From Drechmeria coniospora (taxonomy: Eukaryota > Ascomycota > Sordariomycetes > Hypocreales > Ophiocordycipitaceae), in contig NC_054390.1 in assembly GCF_001625195.1 (NCBI RefSeq), forward strand, positions 8,343,222 to 8,407,221: a DNA stretch of 64,000 bases, written 5' to 3'. Within the stretch, counting starts at the first letter, position 1; every line of letters begins with the position of its first letter. The position numbers were made by a program, and so were the translations under genes. The notes under the pieces are model-generated. The model had not been told where the DNA came from. It was given only the letters and a program-made list of their open reading frames with translations, and did not search any database. Of this stretch, positions 22,301 through 34,046 are shown piece by piece.

Positions 22301-23885
22301 CCACAGTGGCCATTTCAAAGGAGCGTTGCCCCAGTGTGGGCTTGCACGGATTTACATTAATAACTAATCAATTGATTGGTGCAACAGACCATCCTCCGCG
22401 ATACAAAGATTCAGCAGCTGGCGTTTACACGGTGAATGAAAGCTGTACTGCTTGTGCTGTATTTTTCTTCCACGTCGTTGCTCGCTTTTTATGGCTTGTA
22501 CTCTGCAGCTTGTACCTTATTGCTTGTGCTTTAATGCTCGTTATGTCATCTTTGCTTGTATAATTACTGTGCTGCCATGCTTGCACCGTAAAACTTCTGC
22601 TGCACCACGACAAACTACAGCCGAGTCGGGTAGGTCGGGCGGAGTTGAAACGATAATTTGTGCCACTTCGAGTTTGAAGTCGGCGCCAGGTGACTTTGGA
22701 GCTGGTACGACGCACAAAGCCGTGTTTCACCGAGGAACTAGGATTCCACAGGCTGGGCAACTTGTGCGTGTTCCATCGCACTGCCACGGGGACTGATGAT
22801 ACGAGTTCGATTCCGGCGGTGAACAGAACCCTTGGAAGATTTGCCGTTTGTAGCGCGTTCAGGTGCTTTGCTGGAAGCCATTGCAGAAACGCTGGGGTGC
22901 CATACCTTGCCGCTTCCATGCCAAGTCGACGGCCGTCGGGCCAAGTTTGAAGTGTGCCAGGGCCTTCTATCTGGTCAGCAGAGGAAGCGTAGAGTACGGA
23001 CGCCAACGTAGGAAATAGATTAACGACTGCAGAAAAATAATGACTGGCATGCACATTGCGACTCCAAGGGCCACGAAACACTGGTCTGATGCAGGCACAT
23101 GAACGGAGTACATTTGCAAGTGCCGTGCGGGGATGCACCCTGTCCACACCCAAGTCAGCGATGGTCGCAAGGGAGAAATCCTGCCTACCTTTGGTTTTGC
23201 TTTGGATCGGCTGTTCCAGCAAAACTTGGTTTCTTCAAAGGCATTGCATGCGAGCAAAAGAAGGAAATTTTCTCTGCCAAATGCCGGTGCGGAAAGGGGC
23301 GCCTAGCTGTACATGGCGGGGCACCTGCTCCAAACGGGAGGTGAGACAAATCTGTCACAGACTTCTCACCCGCAACCCCTCAGCTTCCATCTGCGTACTG
23401 TGTGGTCGGATAGACCTGAACCCGGAAACACCATGGAGGGATCGGGATCCAGGACGGAGACGGAGGCAGCATACGGTTCGACCCAGGGGAAGCATGTCCC
23501 AAGGGGTACCATCACAACAGGACGGGGTCGAGGGAGGGATTGCTGGATCCTCAACGCCTGATATATTCTCTGCCCGATCCTCCGTCTCAGATGCCGGCTG
23601 CGAATGACTTAACCTTCCTCTTCGTCCTCTACAGGCCCTTCTCGAGTTGGGCTCTTTTCTATCCTCGAGGAATCATACGACGACGACGGCGAGGATTCTG
23701 GCCTCTCCCTTCTCCTTGTCAAACCGACTGTGTCGAACAATCGTTCATTGCCCGTCGTCGCTTCGCAGAGAGACGGTTCGATCCTCGGATAGAAGGAATC
23801 TTCATCATCGCCGCAGAGGGTATCCGTAATCAAATCCAAAGCCACCGTCGTTGCCGAAAAAAAAACCCCCAAAAAAAGAGTCAGG
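22301..23885. other. Spacer without a supportable gene; promoter of the cupredoxin gene at its end
   Basis: A 265-codon minus-strand frame (22425-23222) starts only at TTG and has no recognised motif; overlapping plus-strand frames are equally featureless. Composition returns to GC-rich by about 23000. The last few hundred bases, including an A-rich stretch at 23858-23878, are presumably the leader of the cupredoxin gene. Confidence 0.35.
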
Positions 23886-24959
23886 ATGAAGCTCTCGACT
23901 GCACTTGGCCTGGTCGTGGCACCTCTCGCCGCCGCGCGCCAAGCTCGCACCGGTTTCTCGCCTGCCAACCCCGTTTCGCGGTTGAAAGGGGTGGCCGAGC
24001 TCAACCCGCGCAAGATCACCGTCATCGAGAATGCAACGAAGAATGCAATCTCGGTCGACTCAAAGGCCGAGGTCATCATCATATGGGCGAACCCTGGCAA
24101 CGGTGCCGACACGACATCGCTCAACTCGGCCGTCAACGCTGCCCAATCGGCGACGGCGGTCGAAGGCAAGACAGGAACAGCACCTGCCAAGGGTAGCGCC
24201 ACGCACACGGTCAAAGTAGGGGGACCCGGCGGTCTCACCTACCAGCCCGATCAGCTCCAGAACGTGCCCGTGGGCGACATGGTCGTCTTCGAGTTCCTGT
24301 CGCAGAACCACACGGTCACCCAATCGCCCTTTGACACCCCGTGCAAGGCTCTTCCCGGGGGCATGGACTCTGGGTATCAGCCAAACCTCAACAACTCGGT
24401 CTCGCCGCCGCCGCAAGTCGCCATGCAAATCATGACGTCGGCTCCTCTCTGTACGTGACGGCTCGCTTTCGGGGGATGAGCACGAGGCTAACCGGCCGTG
24501 GGTAGGGTTTTACTGCCGACAAAAGGGACACTGCGGCAAGGGCATGGTCTTCTCCATCAACCCCACCGAGGCCAAGTCGCAGGCTATTTTCCAGCAGATG
24601 GCCATAGCACAGAACGGAACGGGTCAGGCGAGCTCCATCACGGGCGGAAGCACCGCCAACAACCCCGCGCAACGTCCCGCCGGCTCCGAGATGTCCGCCG
24701 CAGGTGTCGCGCAACCGACGGGGAGCCTGGGCAGCGGAGGTGGCGAGATGTCGCCGGGAAGGGGAACGCTCAACGCCGATGGCAGCTGCGACTGCGTCGC
24801 CAGCTGCTCGTTCGGATCATTCCCGGCGCAAAACCAGGGCCTCGGCTCGATTGGCGGCATGGGAGGTACGAGACGATGACATGTCTCTGGTGTCGTTGCG
24901 AGGGCCTCTGCTGACGATGCCTAGGATCATTGCCGATGAACATGGCGGCTAGGCGGTAG
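23886..24959 (+). CDS. Extracellular cupredoxin-domain protein
   Basis: Secreted copper-binding-type protein. Three exons (23886-24450, 24506-24865, 24925-24959) give 319 residues. A signal peptide is visible at 1-18 (MKLSTALGLVVAPLAAAR). The cupredoxin domain begins at HTVKVGGPGGLTYQP (107) and holds the type 1 ligand set: His142 in QNHTVTQS, Cys192 in WFYC, His197 and Met202 in GHCGKGM. Cys153 and Cys198 could form a disulfide. Intron 1 splits the Trp codon of APLWFYC. The C-terminal third is Gly/Ser/Ala-rich. Such proteins are called extracellular serine-rich or GPI-cupredoxin in fungi, but no hydrophobic GPI signal follows here, and the tiny third exon ending MNMAARR is the least certain part. 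Some 90 residues of unusual sequence separate the signal peptide from the copper domain. Confidence 0.85.
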
Positions 24960-25563
24960 TGAAGCCTGCTTGGACGATGGGGTATGGGCTTTCGAAAAAA
25001 AGGGCCGACGTACGGGGTCCTTCTAGGGGACATGGAGGCGCGAACAGACGATGTGATTTGAATTCAGGTTTTCAGGCAGGCCTGGATGGCCAGCTCCCCC
25101 CCAGGTGGACGAGCGTGCTCATGCACTTGTATGACTGGTTCATATTTCGATTCTCGATGCAAATAATCAAAGGTCAGACTGAGCGGATCGGGCGACTGCC
25201 CTGCATGATGCACTGCCTCTCTTGCGCCCGACTATGCATGATTCTGCGACGCTGCAGCAGCATGACCCGCGACCGAAAGCTGGCCAAATTGGTGCCTAAC
25301 GACTCGTTGGGGTTGTGGGATCCTCAGGGTTCACGATCACGGCTGTTCAGGGTAGGCGACGATTGAGCGGCAAGAAGAGAACATGTTCATTCGCCTATGG
25401 TATGCTGCTGAGCCAACAAGCAGGCAATGACGCGGTTCGTCTGATCGAAATATCCAAGATTCGAGTCCCCCATAGCACGAGTAGATGGGGTCATATTCGG
25501 TTCCATCGTCGCCACGGTGGTTCGACTTGCAGCGAAGAGGTATCCATCGGAGGGTGACTGAGA
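24960..25563. other. Convergent 3' spacer
   Basis: No gene recognised. Lies between the tail of the plus-strand cupredoxin gene and the tail of the minus-strand SERF gene. Confidence 0.4.
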
Positions 25564-25924
25564 TTATTTCTTGGCCGCCTCGGCCTTCTTGGCCTCGGCT
25601 GCGAGAGAATCCGGTCAGCATGCGCACGGCCGGGACGAGCAGAGGCGGGACGGCCGGGAGGGTTGGCGTACCGGCAGCCTGCTTCTGGCGCATGATATCA
25701 GCGGCCGATTCCTTGGCGCGTTGCATCTCGGTGCCGCTCATGGAGTTGCCCTTTTTCTGCAGTCGGAAAGGTACTTGGTTGTTATTTCAAGAGGAACAGA
25801 AAGAGGAGAGAGGGCAGGGCAAGGAATAGGAAGTCGACTGCCATTCGGCGGGGAGCCGTACCTGGGCGGCCATTTTCTTCTGGTTGGCCTCGCGGGCCTT
25901 GTCGCGTTGGTTACCGCGGGCCAT
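25564..25924 (-). CDS. SERF/4F5 family small EDRK-rich protein
   Basis: Three exons on the minus strand, 25862-25924, 25672-25756 and 25564-25598, give a 60-residue, very charged protein. It begins MARGNQRDKAREANQKKMAA, which is the 4F5 domain signature. The middle has MSGTEMQRAKESAADIMRQK and the end is AEAKKAEAAKK. SERF proteins are small, highly soluble and largely disordered; animal members accelerate amyloid formation and bind nucleic acids, and yeast has one homologue. Both introns have standard GT and AG ends and are 74 and 105 nt long. Length and sequence are typical, so confidence is high despite the size. Confidence 0.92.
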
Positions 25925-28160
25925 GACGGAGGGTATCGAATCAAGAAGACGACGATGCTACGCACGCGGGCAGGCTCCAGGAGATTCCCATACGGTAGGT
26001 AACGGGGAGGAGGCGGGAGAGATGAAGTGGTGGAAAATTGATGGAAGCTGGTTGACGATGCTTGAAGCAAAGTACTCGATACATGTACTTGTACATGTAC
26101 TTACGGTACTACTCCCAGTACTACTCCGTACAGTACTTAGGTACGGAGAAATTCGTACTGAATAGCCGCCGTATTTAAGTACTTACTTACGTATACAACA
26201 CCAAGCCCCCCCTTCCCATCCCGCCCCATGCTTACAAGTAAGTATTTAAGTACAGTATGGAGTACTGGACGGAGCAAGTTCGTATTGTATTATTACAAGT
26301 ATTATTTACTCCGTACTCCGTACTCCGTAATACTTACTGTAAGTACGGATACAGTACTATTAGTATTCAAGATGGATTTGGTGGGGTTCCAGCCAATGGG
26401 ATACGGCAGGACGGATATGCGGGCCGTCGTCGGAACTGCATCATCTTCCCTGGCGCCTCGGTGGCATTCAGCATGGCCAAGCGATCGATGCAGAGAAACA
26501 GCAGGCGTCAAGGGTGTTTTTGGTTTTTACCAACGATGTAAGAACTGTTCTCTTTTGCCCAGACGACCGATCTGCGTCCACAAAGTGCAGAAAAGGGGAT
26601 TGGGATAGGACCCGAACACGCTGTGTACCTGCAGTACAAGTGCATGTAATCACGGCTCATGCTGGGAGGGCTCTCAGCCAGCCGCTCACCAACGCACACC
26701 GGAGCCAGACTATCTGTGCATCGGCGGTGAACGGAGAATGATTCATCGCTGGCGCAGGCTGGGGATTTTGGGTCTCATTTTGGGCCTCGTGCGACTTGTA
26801 TTGCGAAGTTCTAGGCCACTGTCTGGTACAGTGCACTCTGTGCATGTAATACTCTGTAATTACTATGACTGACTTGACTGGAAGTGGATACATTGGACTG
26901 GACCTGCATGTAAGTACTAGTACTGCATATTGCTCCAACCACTGACACAGCAGCTCATGAATGTACTTGTATGCACGGAAAACAAACCGAAAAATTCAAG
27001 TATGGTACTCCGTACTCCGTACGAGTATTATTAATACTTGCACTCAGAATGGAATCCTTGTCATGGTTTCCATACGGAGAACTGCAAATACAGTGCAGTA
27101 ATTGCTGAGGTCAGGAGTGCTTACTAAGACATACTATAGGTAATGGTACCCCATACAAGTAAAAAAAAAAGCATTACCACTAATACTATCATTTACTTAC
27201 AAGGTACCTTCGCACTGTATGTAACTTAGTATAATAGGTACCTAGTAGTTATAGTACTCCGCAGTCGCCCAACCCAGCCTGGTGCTCGTCACAGTAGGCG
27301 CCCAGTCGTCGACAAAGCATGAAACTTGCCACTTCCATGGCCTAACCAGGCCCAATCGATGCCATCCGCCATCCCGGCCTGAGAATCTCTCCGCATCAAA
27401 CTCGTTCCCCCACACGATCCCCTTTCGTGAGCTTGGCCGGACCATGATCTCATCTGCAGTCCCAGGCCCCGCCGACTTCGACCACCCCCTCCCGCGCCCG
27501 CGTGCCCCTATCAAGTCGTCACCGAGCCCGGGCAGACGATGACGGTCTGCCTGTCGACAGTACGGCCAGGGGCCAAGGCCATGAAACAAGAGATTCGTCA
27601 CCGCCCCCCACGCCTCGTCGCGTAGGGGAGCGCTTCCGATCTGTGAGCGGACGCTGGCCGATGGATTGGGCCGCCTCTCTCGACACCTAAACCAACCACC
27701 CGCAAGATGGACTCGAGAGCGAAACGGAAAATGCAGGCACCATTGTTCGCCTGAACGCCCTGGGCGCCTGTTCCTGTTCACCTCAGTTACACCGGGTGGC
27801 ACATGCCTCGTAGCCGTTTGTCGCCTGATGGTGGCCGTGACGGTATTAAAGGACGAGCACGGCCTGACCGCCTGCGTCGAGTGACTCGCTCACCGTTTGG
27901 ACGAAGGCCAGAATCGCGCTATTGATGCCGCCGACAATGATAAGGCGCAACCTGCCGTGATTATATTGCCGCCGTTTTATTCATCTTCCCTTTCTCCTGT
28001 GTCGGGACACCTTCTGCTTCTCTCAACCTTCCTTGTCAACCTTACCGAGGGCTGGATCCTCATGACTCACGCGCAACCATTTATTGCTTCGTACTCATTC
28101 CACATCCCTCGTGGCGAAGCGTGCGAGTCGAACCATATTCACGACGGCATAGCTCGCCTG
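25925..28160. repeat. Long spacer with TACTCCGTA motif cluster
   Basis: Motif-rich from about 26070 to 27250. TACTCCGTA occurs at 26122; three copies overlap at 26307-26329 and two at 27006-27021. GTAC and AAGTACTTAC words fill the rest. From 27250 to 28160 the DNA is GC-rich without motifs or a recognised gene; a 186-codon minus frame (27242-27802) has no family features. Confidence 0.65.
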
Positions 28161-28161
28161 T

Positions 28162-28168
28162 TATAAAT
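28162..28168 (+). promoter_or_regulatory. TATA box candidate
   Basis: TATAAAT lies 61-67 bp before the start codon of the four-helix membrane protein, in a position compatible with a short 5' leader. Confidence 0.5.
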
Positions 28169-28228
28169 ACACCCATCATCTGCTTCTGACCCTCCTTCGT
28201 GTGTGTGTCATGTAAGTTCCCCATCACC

Positions 28229-29146
28229 ATGGATCCTGCCGCCGAATCTCTCGCTGAACCTCCACAGCACCTCGCCGCAAATCCGGCACCGCCAGCGACC
28301 GTCGGCAGCAAGCACAAACCCAACATGCTCGGCATAAACTTTGGCTCCCTTTGGGGCGTCGGCATGGTCCTTCTCCAGATCCTTCGAGCCTTCACCGTCA
28401 TCACCCTGGCCGCCTCGGCCGCCTCGTGCTGGGTCCTCGTCCTCAAGGTCGACAAGAGCCGCAACTACTTCGTCTTCGAGTGTGCCTCGCATTTCTTCAT
28501 GTCCATCCTTTGCGTCGTCCTCGTGCTCGCCGAGTTCCCGCTCGTCGAAGCCGTCAGCCGCCACCTGCGCCGCACCTGGCCCGTCCTCTCCGACCTCCAC
28601 GGCCTCGGCTGGCTCGGGGGCGTCATGGTCGTCATAGGCTGCACCTTGCTGGGCAGCCTCAACCGCCCGGCCTACGATGCCGAGAACCTCGGCTCGCACT
28701 TCTCGAAGCTCGTCGTCGCATCCTCGATCCTCGCCATCACCTTTGGCCTCCTCAACATCATATGCTCCCTGGTGTGGCGCGACGGCAAGGAGGGCATCAA
28801 CTCGCGCCATATCCGTGCCAACGGCTCGCTTGCCGAGTCTCGCCGCCAGTCGCTCCCCGACTATGCGTCGAATCACAGGACAGCCTCTTCGATCCGAGAC
28901 GAGAAGACGCGAAGCAGATTCGTGGCCCAGTTTTGGAGGAAAGAAAACGGTGAGAGGACTAGACCCCATATCAGTGGCCCGTTCCAGCAGACTCACAAGG
29001 ATGTTGAGCGTGACGGAGCCGTCGATGGCCATCGGACGAGCCCCATCGTGCCGGGGCTCCGCCGTCCCGATACTGCACTGCACCCGATCCACGCTGCCCC
29101 CGATCGCAGCAGCGTCAATTCCGAGGCAAACTTGGCTCGAGTCTAG
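28229..29146 (+). CDS. Fungal four-helix membrane protein of unknown function
   Basis: Single-exon, 305 residues. Four hydrophobic helices are visible: VLLQILRAFTVITLAASAA, FFMSILCVVLVLAEFPLV, LGGVMVVIGCTLLGSL and LVVASSILAITFGLLNIIC. They are followed by a cytosolic-type tail of about 110 residues rich in Arg and Ser. The N-terminus is Pro/Ala-rich without a cleavable signal. Motifs such as FECASHFFMSILC resemble a conserved Pezizomycotina family, possibly DUF7598, with no known biochemical role. The start was chosen because it follows a TATA box by about 60 bp. A strong antisense open frame covers the same bases and is a GC-content artefact. Confidence 0.8.
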   Translation: MDPAAESLAEPPQHLAANPAPPATVGSKHKPNMLGINFGSLWGVGMVLLQILRAFTVITLAASAASCWVLVLKVDKSRNYFVFECASHFFMSILCVVLVLAEFPLVEAVSRHLRRTWPVLSDLHGLGWLGGVMVVIGCTLLGSLNRPAYDAENLGSHFSKLVVASSILAITFGLLNIICSLVWRDGKEGINSRHIRANGSLAESRRQSLPDYASNHRTASSIRDEKTRSRFVAQFWRKENGERTRPHISGPFQQTHKDVERDGAVDGHRTSPIVPGLRRPDTALHPIHAAPDRSSVNSEANLARV

Positions 29147-30399
29147 GCGACGCCTTCGAAAACGGAGCCTGAACCAAGACGAACCGATCTTGGCTGTGAA
29201 TGGCCAAGGCCACGATACCACGCGCGAACAGGCACGCCATAATGTCTTTGGGCCCGTCGCTTTCCCTCTGGTTCTGTACATTAGCATTGTTTTTTTTGAG
29301 AATTCAAATTTGTCTTCGATACACCCCTCTCGCTAGAAGAATCCACCGTTTGCGCTTCTTTGTTCTCTCGCCTTGGAATTCTGAACAAGGGAACGGCGAC
29401 GAGGGTTGTGCTCCCACTTACAATACGGAGTCCTGGTACAAAGCATGCACAAATACAGTATTACTGGACGGATCCGTACTTGCAAGTACTTAAAAGTGAT
29501 GGCGAGTCACCCATGAATATCTACATTACTGTGGTTATACAAGTCCTTGTCCTGTAAGTCCTGTACGGCAAGTATTAGGTGTGCTCCGTCACAGTGTACA
29601 CTACTCCGTACTTATACTGTACTGAACTTGCTTATAGCACACTTCGATGTGCACGTGACAACCCGCCTCCCAACCATCCAGATTATTAAGTAAGAACAGT
29701 ACTTTGCAAGTACTTCCGTACTCCGGACCGTCCGTACCGAAACAGAAACTACCCTACCTCGATGATCCACCACTTACCTCGCCATTTCATCCTCCTCTTT
29801 GCACCAACTTCCTCCCGCTGCAGCCCTCCCCCCGTTTGCATCTATCCCCTCCCCTTCTGCAATTATCTTTCCTCGCTGGAAGCCATCGCATCGGCACCCC
29901 GCTTGTGATCCAGCCCTCCTCCTTCTTCTTCTCTTGTAGCACCAAACGACCTGCCTGCTTGCCGGGCGGCTGCACACACGAGCGACGGCAATCCGCAGCA
30001 CGTTCCCGATGCAACTCTACCGGTCCTGAACCGACTCTCGTAGGAGGCGCTGTGCGCAAAGTCCATGCGCCCTCTATTTCTGATATCAACCTTGGCCCGA
30101 CGGAGACGTACCTTGAACAGTTTTCGTGGGATACAGCGAAGTTGGTGTTAGCATTGTGCCGAGGTGGCCCGGCCTCTTGGAATATACCTGAACCGCGTTT
30201 TACCAATCTGCCTATATCTCTGGTGTTGCTTCGCACACTTCACTCGTTGCCGCCTGGAAACGAAGGGGCCACAACCTCATCGGTCATCTTTGCTGGTTGT
30301 TGGTCAAGGAGAGAGCCCATCTTGCCCTTGCTCGTGCAAAGGCCGGCTTTTCGTTTTCCTCTTCCCCGCCATCTGCTGCCATCACAGTCGGCATTCGCC
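29147..30399. other. Spacer and PCF11 promoter
   Basis: Motif words TACGGAGTC and TACTCCGTA (29603) lie between 29420 and 29720. A pyrimidine-rich stretch at about 29780-29870 and again at 30300-30390 precedes PCF11. Open frames here (for example 29704 onward) are not supported by any family and run into the true PCF11 first exon in frame. Confidence 0.45.
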
Positions 30400-32728
30400 A
30401 TGGCGTCGGATGCGGAGGAGGTCGCGGAGGACTACCGCCAGGCACTCGAGGATCTGTCGTCCAACATGCGCTTCGAGATCAGCAACCTCACGGTGATCGC
30501 GCGGGAGAACACGGAGCACGCGTTGGCCATCGCCGAGGTCCTGCAACAGCACATTCTCAAGGTTTGAAGGCCCTCGCACATCCGTCACATTTACCTTTCC
30601 TTCCGATACGCTCCTTTGCGGGGGAGCCTGCCTTTGCCTTGGGGATGACGTGGCGGCTAATCGTATCCTTAGGCTGCGCCGAATAAAAAGCTTCCCTCGC
30701 TCTACGTCCTTGATTCGATTGTCAAGAACGTCGGCACGCCGTACACGCTCTATTTCGGACGTAACCTCTTCAAGACGTTCATGGAAGCGTACGCCGTTGT
30801 CGACCAGCCTATTCGGCGCAAGATGGAAGAGATGCTCAAGACGTGGAAGGACCCTGTCCCGGGATCTATGGACACTCGGCCCGTCTTTCCTCACGACCTC
30901 GTGCGGCCGATCGAGAACGCTCTCATGAAAGCGAGGGCGGCCAGCATGCCTTCGCAAGCCTCGCTCGCCGGCAGGTCACGGTCGGCGCTGCTCCCCAGTC
31001 GAAACACGCCGACGCCTCCCGGAATGCACGGGCCGGCAGGCGCATACCCTTACCAGGCCTATGCCATGGCCAACGGTGGGCGGGCGGGTGAAATGGGCGC
31101 GGAAAACTATGCGTTCCTGGCACAACAGAGCGTGAGTCTTCTTCGGAACGTCGATACGGCTGGTTACCAACGAGATGCACCTTGGCAGTTCCCCCAACAG
31201 TCCATCCTTACACCTGGCCCTGCGCCGGCTACGTTGCACCCATCCGTACCCGGGCCATACGGGCCATCATCGGCTGCCGGGACGAGCGTAGAATCCTTGA
31301 GCTATGATATTCAGAGCCTGATCGTGGCGATGAGGACCGAGTTCGCTCAGAAGCCGCATGATGCTAGTGTTCAGAACAGATTAAGAGCGCTGCTGGATCT
31401 GCAGGTGGTTGTGCAGCGGACAAACTTGCCGCCGGATCAGCTTGAGCTCATTAAAACCAGAGTAACTGAACTTGCTGCCGTGACAATGAGGCCCTCGTCG
31501 ACGCCGGGATCTGCTCAGAACCCGGAGAGCGTATCACAGCATGGACTTGTGGCCGCGTCGCATTCTGCTTCCGTAACCACAAGTCCACTTCCCGCACCGG
31601 TCACCCTGGACTCTCTGCTCGGTCCGGGAGCACTGGCGGCGTTGATGGGAAGGCAGTCGGCAACTCCTCAGAACACGACGCCCAATCCTCCACATGGCCA
31701 GCAGGCCATCCGACCGCCGCCGCCGCCGCCGTCGACGCAAAGACAGCAACCGCAACCGCAACCGCCAACGGCGAGCCAGAACCCGCTATCTCTGCTGGAG
31801 CAGCTTCGCCAAGCCGGCATGATTCCCCAGGGAACGGGAACCCCCCCTACCGCAGGCTCCGCTCCGCTGCCTCCCCCTTCGGCTCCGGCCCCGGCGGCGG
31901 CACCCCAGCCAGTACTGCCGTCGGCGATTGCTGGCATTCTGTCCTCGGCCCAGGCCCAGGCCCAAGCCGGTCCGGCAAGCTCGGTGCCGGCTCTCGATGC
32001 GGGCCTGGATGGCGCCGTGCTGAAACGACAGTGAGTTTGGACACGCCGTGACCCTGACGTGGCTTCGTGCCGACTGACCATGCTTGGTAGGTACCGGCCT
32101 GCTGCCCTGGCCGCGTTGTACGAGGATCTCGGCCCCGCCTGTACGCAGTGCGGACGACGATTCCGAACGGATGCGGAGGGCAAGGAGAAGAAGATGGCAC
32201 ACATGGACTGGCACTTTCGCGTCCACCAACGCAGCACCGAGGCGGAGAAGCGAGGGACGCACCGGAGCTGGTACGTCGACGAACAGGTGAGCCTCATCGG
32301 ACCCCAACCGTCCCCTCTGGAAACGACCGGCGCTGAACGTCGGGCAGGACTGGCTAAAATCTCGCGAAACGGTCGATTCGGACCACGCCACGGTGGCCGT
32401 CGAAACCTCGGCGCAGGCGACGCAGCTTGAGAAGGAACCGAGCTACATTCCGGTCCCGGAGCCGAGCAGCGGCGTCAACACCGTATGCCCCATCTGTCAG
32501 GAGAAGTTTGAGAACAAATGGCTCGACACTGCGCAGGAGTGGGTGTGGCTCGACGCCGTGCTTGTCGGTACCCGGGCGTACCACGCGTCCTGCCATGCCG
32601 AAGCGACTCGGGATCGCGACGGCACGCCAGGTATCTCACGACGGACCCCCGACCCGGTTCTGGGGAAGAGAAAGGCGGAGACAAGCATCTCCTCGCCCAA
32701 GATTCGGACGATGAAGACCTCTGCTTAG
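30400..32728 (+). CDS. PCF11: mRNA 3'-end processing factor Pcf11
   Basis: Subunit of cleavage factor IA that binds the RNA polymerase II C-terminal domain and couples polyadenylation to termination. Four exons: 30400-30561, 30673-32030, 32091-32286 and 32348-32728, giving 698 residues. The CTD-interaction domain occupies about 1-135 (EDYRQALEDLSSNMRFEISN, LPSLYVLDSIVKNVG). A Pro/Gln-rich low-complexity middle with PPPPPP follows. The C-terminus has two zinc-finger-like modules, ACTQCGRRF..HMDWHFRVH and VCPICQEKF..HASCH, flanking the Clp1-binding segment RSWYVDEQDW, which intron 3 splits. The start is the Met before ASDAEEVAEDYRQ, giving the CID its usual N-terminus. Length and layout fit the family. 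Confidence 0.95.
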
Positions 32729-34046
32729 AAATGAGACTATCGTGGGCGAGAATGGCAGAGGAAAAGTAAAAAAGAGGCGGCGCAACAAACATGGGATACA
32801 AACAGGAACCGAGGCGATGCCGCCGCGTCGGGAGGCAAGAGCATCATTTGTGAATGGCAAGCGTTTGAATGTACTTTGGGGCAGCCTCGTCGGGCCGGGC
32901 ATGAGCCGGGGGTTGATATCATCATGGTACGTTATACGGTGGAATGGCTGACGAGTGACGGCAAGTATTGCTGCCGCCGTCGATCGCGACCTGCGCTCTG
33001 GGCTCTGCCGAGCGGGAGTCAGGGAACAGGCCAATATATTACATGCATATTGCCCAAGGATGATGGCCGTGTAGGATGAGACTGTGTTGTTCTCATGCGA
33101 GCAGGTGACAACCGTACGACGAGCATTCACACGATGCCGTCCCCATGACACTCGACACTCGACGAGCGGATTAATTACAAGTACACCTACGCGACACGAC
33201 GGCGATGCCGGTTGGCTTGATAGGCGGGTGACTGAGAATCAATTTCATACTGCTCATTTTGTTGTAGCTCTCTTCGATCGCTCGTCTCTCTTATCTCTTT
33301 CCTCCGGCCCCCAACACGCCGATGCAACCTAGTCACGATTCACTCTCATTGACGGCTGGCAGTAGTATCACCCACCTGCTGACACGTTGTGCAGCTTGAG
33401 CGTGAGAGGACGAACAAGGAAATGAGCTATTCCGTTGGATACATGCTCAGTATCATGTAGCCGCGAAGCAATGTGTCATGCCGAGGCAGGGCGTCATGCG
33501 GCAGCATGCCGTCCAATCGAGGTTGATGGGTTGACGAGTGTTCCCACGACAGCTTCACAATCTCACCCAACAAAAGGTTGAGGCGCGCCAGAAAAAAATG
33601 CGGCACGAGAATGATGTGCCCTCTCCCCATGTGAATCATCTCATTTCGTAACTCAGGTCCCATGTCGCCGGCGCAGCTGGTGAGGGAAATGGCTGGCACC
33701 ATTCGAATTGCTCACGGTGAGCCGTTGGGTATGCCCTCTTCAAGGGAGCAATGGTGGAATGGGGCGCATCCTTGGAGGGCGACAGCTCGTCTCATTTTCC
33801 CCTTCTCGAATAATGCGTGACAGGGGATATTTCGCTCATGTTCTGTCCAGTTCGCGTTTCGCAGGACTCGGCGAACAGGCCACGGCAATCATGGATTGTT
33901 CGGGCCAGACACGCCAGGATCCGGTCCAAACTTGATGGTTTGCTCCCAGTGTTCCCGGATTCCTTCGCTTCATACGGAAGGCTGGGGATTTCGACATCAT
34001 CTCCGCCTCTTCGTCAGACGGGCGGCTGCCGTGCATGCGGCTGAAC
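32729..34046. other. Convergent spacer between PCF11 and SMN
   Basis: No gene supported. A minus-strand frame at 33427-33702 has some protein character (PELRNEMIHMGRG) but no matching upstream or downstream exon was found. No TACTCCGTA motif occurs here. Confidence 0.4.

Noticed and set aside
22425..23222. 265-codon minus-strand open frame
   Set aside because: Begins at TTG, shows no motif or splice structure, and the other strand is equally open.
23470..23490. Second B-box-like GGTTCGACCC
   Set aside because: The flanking bases do not form a T-stem and no cloverleaf can be drawn.
28208..29287. 359-codon antisense frame over the four-helix protein gene
   Set aside because: GC-rich third-position shadow of the real gene. 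The same holds for antisense frames at 41675-42973, 44003-45115, 38482-39417 and 59035-60075.
33427..33702. Minus frame with F-box-like PELRNEMI
   Set aside because: Too short and isolated; similarity is to a very common short word only.
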